Source of the DNA: Cyprinodon diabolis
Lineage: Eukaryota > Chordata > Actinopteri > Cyprinodontiformes > Cyprinodontidae
Reading direction: 5' to 3'
Assembly (NCBI GenBank): GCA_030533445.1
Contig: CM060064.1
Coordinates: 26,953,126 to 27,017,125, forward strand
DNA: 64,000 nt
Positions 1 through 13,328 of this stretch are shown here, piece after piece (position 1 is the first letter of the stretch; each line of letters starts with the position of its first letter). The notes beneath the pieces are model-generated. The model had not been told where the DNA came from. It made no database searches and saw nothing but the letters and a program-made list of their open reading frames with translations. The position numbers and the translations under genes are program-made.

Positions 1-166
1 ATTTGCTAAAAGCTCCAGATAAAACTAATTAAAGGCTGATGTCTTTTGGGAAGCACATTCACTTATAAGGATGGGACTGAGTGAGGACATTTCACCCCTT
101 AACCTAAACTCAAATGGATAAATCACTTTTCTTGAGGGTTTTCTGTGTGTAATAATGACTCTTGTG

Positions 167-1073
167 CAGGGGCGGAGTTAGGGAATTTGGGGCCCTAGGC
201 AAAGAAAGGCAAGGGGGCCTCTAAATCGAGAAGACAACACATTAATAAAAAAACATTATACAGATACAGAAATTTTTATTGAATAGACATACATTATTTG
301 TTCTAGGTTCAGTAACTCTCTTCTTGTCCCTTTTCTTGTTTTTTTCCCTCTCAATGTTTTGTGCTCAGCTGACTTTTCATGCTGTCTCAAAAGGAATTAA
401 AGATTTTTTTCCCAAGCACTAATCTCACTTAGCTGATTGCTCCTTCCTGTTGTTCTAAAAAGGCGACGGCAAAAGTATATAACACAGTCCTTTTCACTGT
501 AGACAAGCCATGATCTGCTTATCTGTTCTGCAATTTTCATTTGTATGAAATAATAGCTGCATGAATCATTACAGCAGACAAGAAAGAGGAGAGGAGGAGG
601 CGGGGTTATGAATCTACTTGCTCTGCAGAGTTCAGTGCTTTTATATGTTGTCGCCAAACTCTCCAGTAACAGAAAAAAGTCGCTAGATTTGGGGCTAGGC
701 GCTTTTTTTAAAATAAAAGTGCTAGAGGGGTCTGAAAAGTCGCTTAATATAGTGACAAAAGCGCTAAGTTGGCAACACTGCTCTTTGTACCGTTTGTTTT
801 CAAGTGATTTGCTGCTGTCTGTTTGGACCTTTCTGAACATGTGCAGCAAATGGACTGATCCAATGTGGTGGAAACTGAAGGGGGGCTGAAACACACAATA
901 TTAGTATTCTGATTGCATTTTAGCAAAAGGATTTTTATCAAAAACATAAATATTGTGCACAAATAAGAAAAAGTTGTTGTAACCATACATGTAAACAGAA
1001 TTTTATGGGGCCCCCAGGAACTTGGGGCCCTAGACAACTGCCTAGTATTGCCTAATGGTCAACCCCGCTCTTG
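167..1073. mobile_element. hAT-like non-autonomous DNA transposon (degraded)
   Basis: The left end CAGGGGCGGAGTTAGG and the reverse complement of the right end CAAGAGCGGGGTTGACC agree at 10 of the first 14 positions, all differences being transitions. GGGGCCCTAG recurs inside both ends in inverted orientation. CAGGGGCGG ends are common in fish hAT elements. No clear target duplication, so the boundaries are approximate. Small ORFs inside show no transposase. Confidence 0.55.
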
Positions 1074-1851
1074 TACATGTCTGTGTGTTGTGGGTTTGTT
1101 CAGCAAGAAGGAAAATGTTTTTCTTGTTAGATTTTGACCATTTTTACAGTTTTACTCTCCTGTTGTTGGATTGGAAAAAATACACAACTTATTTTGTTTA
1201 TTTTTCTTCTTAAATTTCTTTACATCAGGGAATAAATCTTTCTTTTTTCAGATCTTTCAGTATGATTCATACTTTTAGAGAGATTAAGCTTTTATTTCTA
1301 CAGGATTGGAAGTATCAGTTTCGGTGCACCAGGTCAAATTGACTCACTTGTCTAAAAAAGGGGTGGTTATTTACATTTATTTTAAGTTTTCATGTGTGTT
1401 TGGATTGATTAATCTTCCCTTAAATGGAAAATCATAATTTGGAAACTGTCTTTACTGAAGTTATTTTTGTCCTATGTTACAATTAGTTTTATGATTTGAA
1501 AGAGACAAAAATACAATAACAAATCTGTACGATGGCAATTACCTTTTACTGCACTGGTTTTTTTTTTAGATATTTATCTGGTTTACAAAGAAATAAATGA
1601 TCAAGACTAGACGACATCTGTCAAATATAGGGTGGTCTTAATGAGGGGGATCCTATAAGTTTAATCTTCAAAGTTACCAAGTAGTACATTCTTTTTTTAT
1701 TTTTTTTTATTTATTTTTTTATTTAGTAGTACATTCAACCTTGTGTGCCAGGGCTCCAATGGCTCATCTAATAGATGTGGCATTAGTAATGAATCATAAA
1801 AATCAAACTGTATTTCAGCCGTGTCCTCACCCACCTGTTCCTCTTTTTCAG

Positions 1852-4800
1852 TGGGATGTTTTTTGATGGCAATCACACCTACATGATTGAACCTGGAGGA
1901 CAGGACAACAATAGCGTAAGTGCTCTTTAAATCCACATTTGTACTGCAAAGGTGCTGGAGATTTTTAACTTGTCCTCCTTATATTTTTTCAAGTCACTTG
2001 GACTTAATGTGTTGCATAAAAAGGTTTAGAACAGTTTTACAGTGACACTCTTACAAGTTCACACGCTGTATTTTAACTCCCAGCTTTTCTATGAATCCTT
2101 GCAAAGTTTTTTTCCACATAAAATGTTATATTTGTCCTGTTCGATTGGACTGTAAAAAAAAACACATTTGTTCAGGAAAGAGAAATTGAAGCATAAAGGT
2201 GCAAAGGCTTACTAACTTACTTACAAATGAATTCTTTGCTGAGGCATTATTAATTCATTTCAGCTTTCAGTCTTCTGAACATATTGACCTTTAAATATTG
2301 ATTAATTTTGCAAAAGTTGTCAAAATCTATCAGACTACGAGAAAATTTCTTATCCACAGCCTTTATTCAAGTGACCTACCGATGCTGTTTAATTTAATGC
2401 TGGACTTTTGTTAGGCCAAATTGAAAATTCTCCCTTTTAAAGCCATTCTTCTGTTTACATTGACCTCTTTTTGGACTCACTGCACTGAGAGAGTACTTAA
2501 GTAAATCCCAACCATTGCCATCCTTCACTGTCCTTAACAGTAACAGTTTTTACTGGGGATCCCACCCAGTTCCTAGGAACCACACTTTTTCATCACCTTA
2601 GATGGTTGTCAACCATGGACACTCTTAAGAAGAAGGCCTTGCAGAGATTTCCCACAGTAACTCAAGAAACTACAACCATCAATATGACCTGCCAGTCATC
2701 CTCTACATCAGGCATTCCGAAAGTCGGTCCTTGAGGGCCGCTGCCCTGCAGGTTTTAGAGGTTTCTCTGCTTCAGCACAGCTGATTCTGATGATTGCAGT
2801 TCAGCAAAAGCCTGTTAATCAACCATCAATGTAAATCAGCTGTGCTGGAGCAAGGAAACCTCTAAAACCTGCAGGACAGCGGCCCTTGAGGACCGACTTC
2901 TGGGATGCCTGCTCTACATCAAAGTTTGGTTTAGCTCACACACAAAACATGACAGATCCAAGCTGCAATGGTTAACCAGCTATGCAAAAGAGGCTCAAGA
3001 GGGGCTTACATTTCTCCATCCAGGACTTGTTCAGGTTGAGGGTCGGGAAAAAGACAGCTGACATCTTTGCAGACCACAGACATCCTTGGAACAAACTCTT
3101 TACTTCTTTTTCTCAGGTTGCCCTATAGAAAACTGTTTGGGCTTTTATCTGATGAAATAAGGAACGAAGCCTGAGTAGTTAGCTCTCCTGCTGCTAAATA
3201 AAGTCACTACCTCACCCTGCTTTTTTCTTACCTTCAAAGAAATGGGCTGTTTGTACATTTATTGAATGATCCTTTTATATTTTATTAGATTTTAAATTTA
3301 TTTAAACTTATTATCTGTGCACGGTGAGCTTATGAATCCAAAGTAAAACTACAATAATTGATCTGATTTTTTTTAAGTCACTGCTGTTACTCTTAACACA
3401 AGCGCCTCGTTGGTCTTACTTGGTTGCACATTTCTGCTAACTGCCTTGTTATCATTTAGTAACAGCAATAAATGCAAACCATGTTAGCCATGATAGGCAC
3501 CACTCACAGCGTCTGCAGCACAAATAGAGTAAAACGCAGCACATTTAAACAAAACCTCAGTAGGACCAAAGCACAGAGTCAGCATGAGTCCAGCTGACCA
3601 TACGGTAAATCCTTCTGTCCTTCTACCACCAAGGCAGAAAAAGTTACACACAATGCCATTATAAAGTGTCCCGGAAAAGCCTTCAACTTAACTCAGCTCA
3701 ACTGGCTTTGTGTTTACAAGCTCTCTGCACCATTTAGTGATATAAAAACGTATGGTCCACAAGTTGAGAGCAGCTTATTCCCATGCAGGGAGAAACATTT
3801 TAGGTCATATTACTATCTATTGGACTGCATGTAGGACTGCAGGTTTGACATTAACTTCCACATCCAGAAAGCTCCACATTTTCTCCCCATCAGACTCTCA
3901 TTTATATTTTTCACCCCTCCTGCCCTACATCTACAACACTGGTAAAAACCAGTGATGTAAACCTCGTTTGTAATGAGGAATGAGATTAAGCAGTGTTTGT
4001 TGGGGCTTATGTTGCAGTTTCTAAAAACAAAATATATAAGAAGCATGAATTTTTATATCATTCTGGTTTATGGTTTTCAGGATTTTTTTTTATAGTTAAA
4101 GTAACAACAAAAATAATTTCCATTGTTAAAGATTAGAATTATGCTGCAACAAATACAACACAGATAGAATCCTTATGTTTTTGTTAGTTCTAAATAAAGT
4201 TTCAACATCTTGTATTATTTTAATCAGTTAAAGAAAACCTGAAAAGATGTAGTAATAGTTTTTGGACCAAAAGAAGAGAGGTTTGAAGTTAGCACACACA
4301 TTCACTTAATAAAACTAAAAACCACTAATCAGATCCCAACTCTGGGCGCGGTGACAGACGCAGACCTGAGGCACATAAAGACAGTTCCAAAGTCGGCCTT
4401 CTGTCACCTAAAGATCTCAAGGATTAAAGGGCTACTATCTCAGCAGCACCTTGAAAACTGATTATTGCGTTTATCTGAAGTTTAATTGATTACTGCAGCG
4501 ATGTCGACAGCTGCAGTTGATCCAGGATGCTGCTGCCTGTATCCTCACTAAAAATAAGAGAGTTGAGCATATTACCCCAGACCTAAGGTTGTTGCACTGA
4601 CTCCTCATACTTCTGTTCGTGTATATGTTAGTATAGTAGAACTGACAGTTTAGCATCAAAATATATGTTTCAGACTTTTTGTCAGTTTATCAACCATCCA
4701 GACCTTTCAGGTCGTCTTGCTCAAATCTACTCTGCCTACCCAGAAGCAGAACCAAACATGGAGAAGCCACCTATACTTCTTATGGTCCACTCATCTGGAA

Positions 4801-7800
4801 TAAGTCCCAGAAAACTATGAAAGTTCTAAAACATAAAGTTGTTTTAAATTTAGAATAAGAACTAAAATTTTTAGAGTGGCCTTTGTCTGTGCTATATAAA
4901 CATTATTATTTTAAGTTAGTGGTCCATCTTTTTATTATTATTATTATTTTAAATCTTCAATTTCAAATCAGTTTATTTATATAATGCTAATTATCAACAC
5001 GTCACCTCAAGGCACTTTACAGTGACAATACTGTCAAGTTGGTTAGGAAAACCAGCTGATTGCATTCAGTCATTGACTTGCAGGACATGCTCCTCCTGGA
5101 TGAGCCTGTGGCGATGACCTTTGTATGCATTTTGTCATTGACTCTTCAGCAATCTCTCACACCGAGCATGTATGCATGCAGTGACAGTGGAGAGGAAAAC
5201 TCCCTTTTAACAGGAAGAAACCTCCAGCAGAACCAGGCTGTGTGAGTGGCCATCTGCTGCGGCTGACTGGGGTTCAAGGAGACAGAAGCAGACATACAGA
5301 GAGATGCAGAGGTACAATGGGTAGCTGTAAACCAGCACCAGATGTGGCCCCGTCCAGGAAAGACACAGCCAGGTAGACGAGCTCCAAGCCAATTCTGCTA
5401 TTCACTGTAAAAAAAAAAACAGGACTATACTGAACACAGGCCAAGCTTCAATATCTATTAACAGATATGCCAATGGCAGCAGCACAGCTGATATTTCAGT
5501 CCAGGATGGAGTCACAGCCAAACAAAAACAGACCAAATGAAGCTACTATGGTGAGGAAAAAGCAGAGAGAACATTAAATTATGAGTGAAACTTGACAAAT
5601 ATTGCTGAGTGAGAGAATAGAGATAGAATGAAGCGGAATGCGGAAAAGTGGTCCCTATGTGATCCAGCAGTCCAAGCATATAGCAGCACAAATACAGAAA
5701 ATAGCTCAGCATTTCCTAACAATTTTGTTTGAGGTATAAGAAAGGTAGAGCCACAATAGGGCCAAGGTAAAGCCAAGAAGTACTTCTTAAAATATACTTG
5801 TCCCTGTATGTTTTCCAATTACTCACAATACTTTGAATCATCATGATGAAAGACATTGCTATTTATATAGCAATTAAATGTGCTGTATAAAAATACTTGC
5901 CTTGTTATGCCACAGAGGGGATGCACCCTCTTCCAGTTTTCCCTTAAATTAAGGATAGATGTGTGTTCAGTTTCCTTGATAATTAATTTCGTCAAAACAG
6001 ATGTAATCACAAAATCCATGCTTGAATACTTTATTTAAAAATAAAAGTATGCCTAATCTTAGTCTAAATAGAAGAGGAATATTTTTTCTAATTTTTATTT
6101 TGTTTAACCACTTTGTTCAACAATTTACTGGATAAGTGGCTCCTGAGGTCATTTAAAGCTTTAGAGATAATGGATTCCTTTTTTTCTGCATATTCTACTT
6201 TTGAACAGATGCACATTAGATGCAAGCAAAAATCTCTGATCCATAAATGTTCTTACATATTTGTATCAGTCCTTGATATATTTCACTATAAATCAGTGTT
6301 GAATTAAAAGAATTTAAAAAGAAAGTTTAATATTAAAATTTTTCCAATACCAATACCGTCTTAGTAAATATCTGTATGTTGTTTGTTGATCTGAAAATCT
6401 TAACAGAGGAGACAGGAGGCTTTGGGAATGACTGAAGATGAAGGTGATGATTTGAAAGGAGTTTACTGATGGGGGGCTGGTGGCAGGTTATTGCATTGGG
6501 AGGGGGATTTGCATTGGTTGGCAGATGACATAGTTTATATAAGCACAAGCTGAGGATAATAGTGGAGCTGACAGGAGGAAGAAAAGCAAAATGGGCTCCC
6601 CTGTGACCTGGGGCCAAGTTCAAGTAACTCAACCAGTTCCACCTCATTCACACATCCACTGGCAGCGAGAATGAGAAGCATGTCATTTCTCACAGCTTTT
6701 CTATTCATGTATTCATTCATTTTGTATTTGGCTGCCTGTGTGGGTTGTTGTCTCCCGTGGCAACCAAGACCCCGCCCTCCTTGTCTCCCTACGCCAGCAT
6801 ATGAAAGCCATCTGTGCTGACCCCTAATCTCTGCCGTTTACACCCACCATGCTGAGTTTGTGCGTCGTGTTTATCTTTTTGAACTGGGATTACTGGCTCT
6901 CATGATGGTCTGAGGAACAAAGAGAAAGACACAGTAAATTAGAGCATCAAATTGAAATGTTAGTGCTTCGATAATGGTGACCAGGGCTGTTGATGTGCTA
7001 CAAACAACACAAAGGCTTGGTTGTGTCCCTTTCTTTAAATTAAACTGATAATAAATGATCACCATAATCTAGAATGAAGCATTAACAGCGGAGGAATTCT
7101 GAGTTCTAGTGTCTTATTAATTCAAATGCTAATTATTCATTGAAAGATGCAAAACTTTAGAAGTTTTAATTTTATGATACAATAATTATTTTCCAGCAGT
7201 ACTGGATGAATGGGAGGGTGGGGGATGGGCTAGGTGTCAAGCTGTTTGCAAAGAGAAAATCTTTTCCAAGGCCTTTTTTGTATTAGTCAACATACAACTT
7301 TTGTTTTTGCTGTGCTTTGTTTATTCTGACTTGTACTTTTCTATATTTGCATGCGTTTTAAAGATAAAGCCTATTTTACCCAATATGTTTTTTCAAGTTA
7401 TTTTCTTTTTTACTTCAGAACATGAATTCCAGATTATTTCTTGATAATTCTCCAACTTAGATCTCCAGAAAAACTCTTTACATTTTTAGGATTTCCATGC
7501 GGTTTTCCCCCAACAAACTCCCTCTATTTCTCAATTAAACATTAACTATACCAATGAGGTTGTTATAAGATTTTCAGTCTGTGAGCTCTAGGGTAGCAGG
7601 GATGTGCAGCAAAACAACTACCCATGGACAACTCATTCTCGAAGGAAATTTAAAGCAATCAGTTAACTTAGCATGCATGTTTTTTAACTGTGAGAGATAA
7701 CTGTGCTACCTAGAAAGAATCCATGCATGTATTCGGGACAATATACAAATCCCCTTCTTGGTGCTCAATAACAGTGCTACTAGCTGCACCCCCATGCATT

Positions 7801-10800
7801 TTTGCTTTTAAGAACCACAATGGAGCTCATTTTGGACACCTATATGAAATTCAATATATAAAAATTTAAAAAAATCACGTTTCTTATGTTATGGCTACAG
7901 CATATCCAAAAAGTGCAGCTAGAATGAATATTCCCAGGGACCTATCTGTGCCAAGTGTGCAATGTTTAATTTTTATTGTGTTGGTAGGTTTAACCTTGGT
8001 CCAAATGTTTTAGTTGGTTGGGGAAACAGTTTCTCTATAATTTCTGCCTAATGATGGATTACATTCAAAAACATCCACACAGGTGTTTTGTAATTTATTT
8101 AAAACAAAGAGTTGACAGTGTAAAAAAAACAGCACAATTGAATTATGGATCTGAATATAGCAGAATATGATCCAAACAATAAAAAAAGATTGATCAGCAC
8201 TTAATATGCAAAGCATACAAGAGGCAACGAGGTTACATTTGGCTTCCACACTATTCACCTCATACAGATACTTCAGCTTGACACAAATGTTCATTTCCAG
8301 AGTTAATGTAAGATTTGCATTTAAAAAGGCAGACTTAGCACAGAGTGTTATTTACTTTACACCATGATTTCAACGTTAAAGGCTACGCATTAAAAAGGAC
8401 AACTCTAAGAACAATAATAAAATAGTAAACTGGTAGTCTTCATATTATTAGTGCATTAAGGCAGCTGCCCTTCACATTGACACTGTGACATAAACTTGTT
8501 AGACAAAAAAACAAAACAGAAACGCTAACAGATTAGTGAGCAGAAAACAAGATAGAGTTGAAGGTAGCCAGTGTTAATGCTCAATAGTGATAACAGAGAC
8601 CTCCACAACAGTTATCTGACTGGGGGAATGTAACAGTAAAGGGAATGCATTAAACTAGTAGGTTTGTTGGGATTATTTGGTCGACTGCTACCATTTAATT
8701 TAGAAAGAAATGATAAGTATTACACTACTATTATTTCCAAGTCTATTATTGCAACAGACCTGGAAAACTAGTAGTGAAAAACATAGGTGACGAGTATGGC
8801 AGGAATTGGCTTCCTTTTTGGTGGGAAACATTTAAATGAAATTACTTTTCATAATGCTAAGAAACACATTGTTTAGGGAATCTTCATTTGCATTTATAAA
8901 TATTGTGTGTGTGTATATATATATATATATATACATACACACAGTCCTTCATTCAGTAGTGTTGTTTGGGGTGGCTCTCGTCTTATATAATCAGCACTAC
9001 AAACCTAAACTGTTTGGATAGACCTTTTAAACTGTAAGCGGCTAAAGATGGATTTCATCAATCAGGGTCTATTAGTTTTATCAGCACACTACTTTCTGGT
9101 GCCCTATAGGCGAGGCCTTTAGTGTTTTCTAGTTATCATTCTTCCTGCTCACTCTGGCTCGGTAAGAACAGGAATGTCAATCTCTATGGCTGACATCCGT
9201 GAACGGCTGGAGTACCGGTGGCCTGTGTAACTGGGTGCATATCTCTGTGATGGAGCGTAGCTCTGGGAAGGTGCATAGCTCTGCGACGGTGCGTAGCTCT
9301 GGGAAGGGGCGTAGCTCTGCGACGGTGCGTAGCTCTGGGAAGGGGCGTAGCTCTGCGATGGCGCGTAGCTCTGGGAAGAGGCGTAGGTGTAAGCCTGGCT
9401 TCCTCCAACCTCAGATCCATACCCATCTGCAGCAGAAACCTGAGACATATACAGCTGACCAGGTGCAGGGACCATTGCGTTTTGGATGTAGCCCTGCGAA
9501 GTCACAAAAGGCTGTGTCTCGATGACTGTAGGGGGAAGCACCTGTGGTGGGAATTGCTGCGGGCCATAACCCGGGGAAGGAGGGAATCCGTTGGCGGTGA
9601 GAGGTTGGGTGGAAGTAGAGGAAGACATTGGAGTCAGCGGCAACCAGAAAGGTGAAGGCAGCTTCTTACACATGCAATACCACATGAATGTAAGTAGCGC
9701 GGCTAACATGAGTCCTCCAGAGCAGCCTATGGATACATAGACAGCGAACCCATCGGAGAAGATGTTGGCATATTTACGGTTCATCTCCTTGGTATGGAAC
9801 AGGAACCACACTGAAGGCGCGATGGAGACAGCTCCACTGAGGAACAAGAACATCCCAGCCACCAGATGGCAGCCTGCACTATTTACTATAAATCTGGTGG
9901 TCTTAATGTCCGGCTCAGGCTTGTCTGAGCAGCAGCAGGTTTTAAACATCCCAGACATGGAAAGAAGCAAGGCTAGGGAGCCGAGAAAGAGGCCAGTTGG
10001 AAGGCAAAACTGCAGGAGCCGCAGATCCAGCTGGTCGACTTTGGAGTACCACTAGAAGAAAAAGAAGAAGCAATGGTTTCTATTAGGTCTTACTTTAAGG
10101 GATCCATATTTTTTGAGTACAATTACTAGTAAACATTTTAGACCTGTCATTTGTAAATAAAACCTTTTAAAAAAAATTTTATGGATGAACATATATTTTT
10201 ATTTATAGTACAGCATTATCAAAATTGCTTTCACTATCCTCATATATCTTTATTTATATTGTTCTTCACCCATACTAATGGCCTGTTTCAATGAATTTTT
10301 GTTTTCTATTTTAGGAGTTTTCAGATCTGAATATCACAGAAATTATTAAAGCAGATAAAAATATCAGAGAGTAATACCTCTGAGTCATAGTGGTAACATC
10401 CCGAATACCCATCCTGTTTTACACATTTAGCCCACAGCCCGTCGTACACGGTGACATTCTTGGTGTTGCGATTAAAGGTGATGAGTCTGGTGATGCGCCA
10501 CTGTGGGATCAGTGCTGCCACAGTGATCCCACCCACTGATACGAAGGCAATGATGAAGGCAAAGGCGTTGGTGGCGTGGATATCCCGGCATGTCATGGCT
10601 GTTGTTTTTTTCGATGGTTGGAACCGGGGCTCCTACTTCAGGATAAGCACAATAAGGCAGCAACAGAACCAGTTATTCCAATATGAAACAGAACTACTGC
10701 TTTAAAACACCCATTAAAAAAAAACTATTTTATAGCTTTACTGGCTGACCCTGTTACTGCTGGAGTATGTGTGGCACATGCTGACCTAGCTGCAGGCCAC

Positions 10801-13328
10801 CCCTATAACACATCTATTCACCAGCATGTAGTTGACCCAATATCTCCAGTCCCTGAGTGACAATGCTCTCATTTCATTAGCAAACAAAGTGGGAATGACT
10901 GTATGAGACTGCATCACATAGGCTCTACAGTTAAACAAAAAGCAATAGAAAAAAAGCTTGAAGTCTATGTGCTGACAGAACCCTGCTTTATACTTTAACT
11001 AACTTTGTTGATTCAAACAAATAGGTACTCAGAGATTATCAGGGATAAAAATTATACAGTATAGTTGGCATACAGTTAACACAGAGATCAACTTCTCAAA
11101 TACTAGTAAATATCTTTAAAGCATATGAAAAGTTAAGTTCTTCTCACAGAAGTCAAAGAGTGCTGCCTCAGCCTAATTTCTAGCTTTTAATAATATATTC
11201 AGCTTCACAACTAAAGTGGGGAAAGATTTGACAAACTGTGTCAGCTCCAGAAACCTTCCATTATATCTTTATAAGACACTATTATCTGTCTCCTTTGTAT
11301 ATTTCTCTCTGGATTGATGTTGCATTTCTTTGTTTTCTTTCAGCTATTACTTGAAAATAATAATTTTTTGCACCTCAAGCACCCAAACGTAGATGTGTTG
11401 ACTGTGGAAAATCAACTGAATAAAAAAGTTTAAATGATCTGTAATGTGGTAGCTATTCATGCAAATACATTCTAAATATTACTTTTCATATCTATGACAC
11501 CAGAGCGGATAGTTTCTACACCCGTCACATAATACTTAATCCAACATTAATGTACTTTTAACTGATATTTATTTTTATGCCTATATCAATTTGATAATGA
11601 TACAGTGAATATTTCTCTCTGAAAGATTAATCTATTCATGATGACCCTCACTTTTGACACAGCCATCAGAAAGAGCTGCAGGGAGCTAAGATTAGTTATT
11701 TACTTACTGATTACCATATTCTATATTTTATCTCTTATCTGTCACAGAGTTTAATGTTTCGCTTTGTTTAGGGTCTATACGCCACATGTAGCCAGACAAA
11801 CATAATTTAGTGTATACTTAAAAACATTTTCAATCTTTTACAGTTATGTTAGTTAACTGTTTCATTTCTTTAAACAGCATTGTGTTGCATTTCAGTGTAT
11901 AAAATGTGGACTATAAATACTTACCTAATTTATTTGTTGTTTGGGCAACACCAAGTTTGGAGTATCAATTGTTACCTGACATATTCATAGTTGTAACAGT
12001 AAAACTATAAGAAAAAAAAGTATGTTTTTTTTTTTTTAAAGTTTATGTTTCTATTAAGAACAATATCTTTTGAACCAGAAAAAAATAAAAAATAAAAACT
12101 TGCCAAGGAACCGAACAGGCTCGACCTATTTTCGAGTTTTCACCTCTAACAAGCGTTTAAACCCCTTATTAATATATTTAAAATGTCCAAAGCATGATAT
12201 TTAACCTGTACAAAAATTATCAGAGCGGTAATTATTCTGTTTGACACAATCTGTGGATGCTAATTAGCCAGCTAGCCAACAGCTAACAAAGTTAGCATTA
12301 CAGTAGCGACCTGTAACATCTCCCTTATTTAAATTAAACAAATCTAACATTTCAATATAGGATGAAATACCTTATATTTCCAGATATCTGCCGTAGATCA
12401 AAGTGAACGAAGTGACATTTGTGAATTGTCCCTTTTACATACTTGAAGACAAACTTAGCTAAAGCTAAAGCCGTCCGTAAACAGAGCTAACAGGGTGTCG
12501 CATCTGAACGTCTCTGGGTGTTTCTGCCCTCAGCGCTGACTCACAGGAGAGTAACATCTTCCTGAAGTTTCAGGTCTTCAATAGAATACACATTCAAAAC
12601 CAAGTTATTATATAGCGTTTGTTTTGTATTTAAAAGTAATGGATGTGATCTTTATATTTTTAGTAAACTGGTTGTTTTTCTCATCCCTCATTTTTTTAGG
12701 GAGAACTTGACATTCACATGATATACAAATCTGCTGGAGAAGAGGAACTGAGTGAAATCTTTGGTGGTGAGTGGATGACTAAATGACTAAGGAGCTTAAT
12801 GGCAAATGTCTAACTATGGAAGTAAAATTGTGTGTTGTTTCTTTTGAATTAATTCTTTAAAGCATGCTTTTCACTCGGGTATGTTTAAATTGGGAATGCT
12901 GCGGTTTTCCTGGGATGAACCCAAAGATTAAGATTTTTTAAAATTTTTATTATTATTATTTGAGACTTGGATTGGTTTCTTGGGATTTATTTCAACATAC
13001 ATGTTTTGGTAAAAAAAAAAATCATATATATATAGTTACGAGAGTTATTGCTTTTTTGTTGCATGACAGAGAATTTAATTAAAATGACATGAAAAAAATG
13101 CATGAATCAATAAGCAAAAATCACAGCTTATTAAAAGTCCACAAACTTTAGAGGTGTGGTCATTGAGCCCCCCATCCTTTCCTGGTTACAGCCTCGAAGT
13201 TGATCACAGTGAATGTGTAGGACTGTTCTAAATCCTCTTTTTCTTTACCAGGAGATTTACCGGAGCCACCTTTCCCCAGTCCTCCTTTTCCTGGGTCAAA
13301 AGTCGTGCATTGGAGAAAAAAGAGACAG
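1852..13328 (+). CDS. adam22: adam22 exons: end of prodomain and proprotein convertase site
   Basis: Exons are 1852-1915, 12700-12766 and 13252-13328. The first opens in phase 2 (completing a His codon) and reads [16 protein letters not shown], the conserved 'G-M-F/Y-D-G-N-H-T-Y' block of ADAM22/23 prodomains. The second gives [19 protein letters not shown]. The third ends in VVHWRKKRQ, whose RKKR fits a furin-type site where the prodomain would be removed in the Golgi. All boundaries are AG/GT and the phases agree. The intron between the first two exons is about 10.8 kb and houses cldn12 on the other strand. Confidence 0.92.

Larger units (their letters stand above)
1916..9148. other. left part of large adam22 intron and cldn12 3' flank
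   Basis: I find no credible coding exon here. It contains the foldback MITE at 2709-2911, an interspersed repeat around 4960-5310, short AT-rich stretches and a GT/AT microsatellite. The part from about 8.1 to 9.15 kb is probably cldn12 3' UTR. Confidence 0.6.

Noticed and set aside
397..1037. ORFs of 93-165 residues near the left edge
   Set aside because: They fall inside the hAT-like element and show no transposase motif.
9237..9380. Evenly spaced direct repeats resembling a CRISPR array
   Set aside because: Units are contiguous 18-mers without spacers and lie in a coding frame of an animal gene.
9199..9525. 108-residue + strand ORF rich in SSG repeats
   Set aside because: It is the reverse reading of the cldn12 tandem repeat; the minus frame gives the conserved claudin-12 protein.
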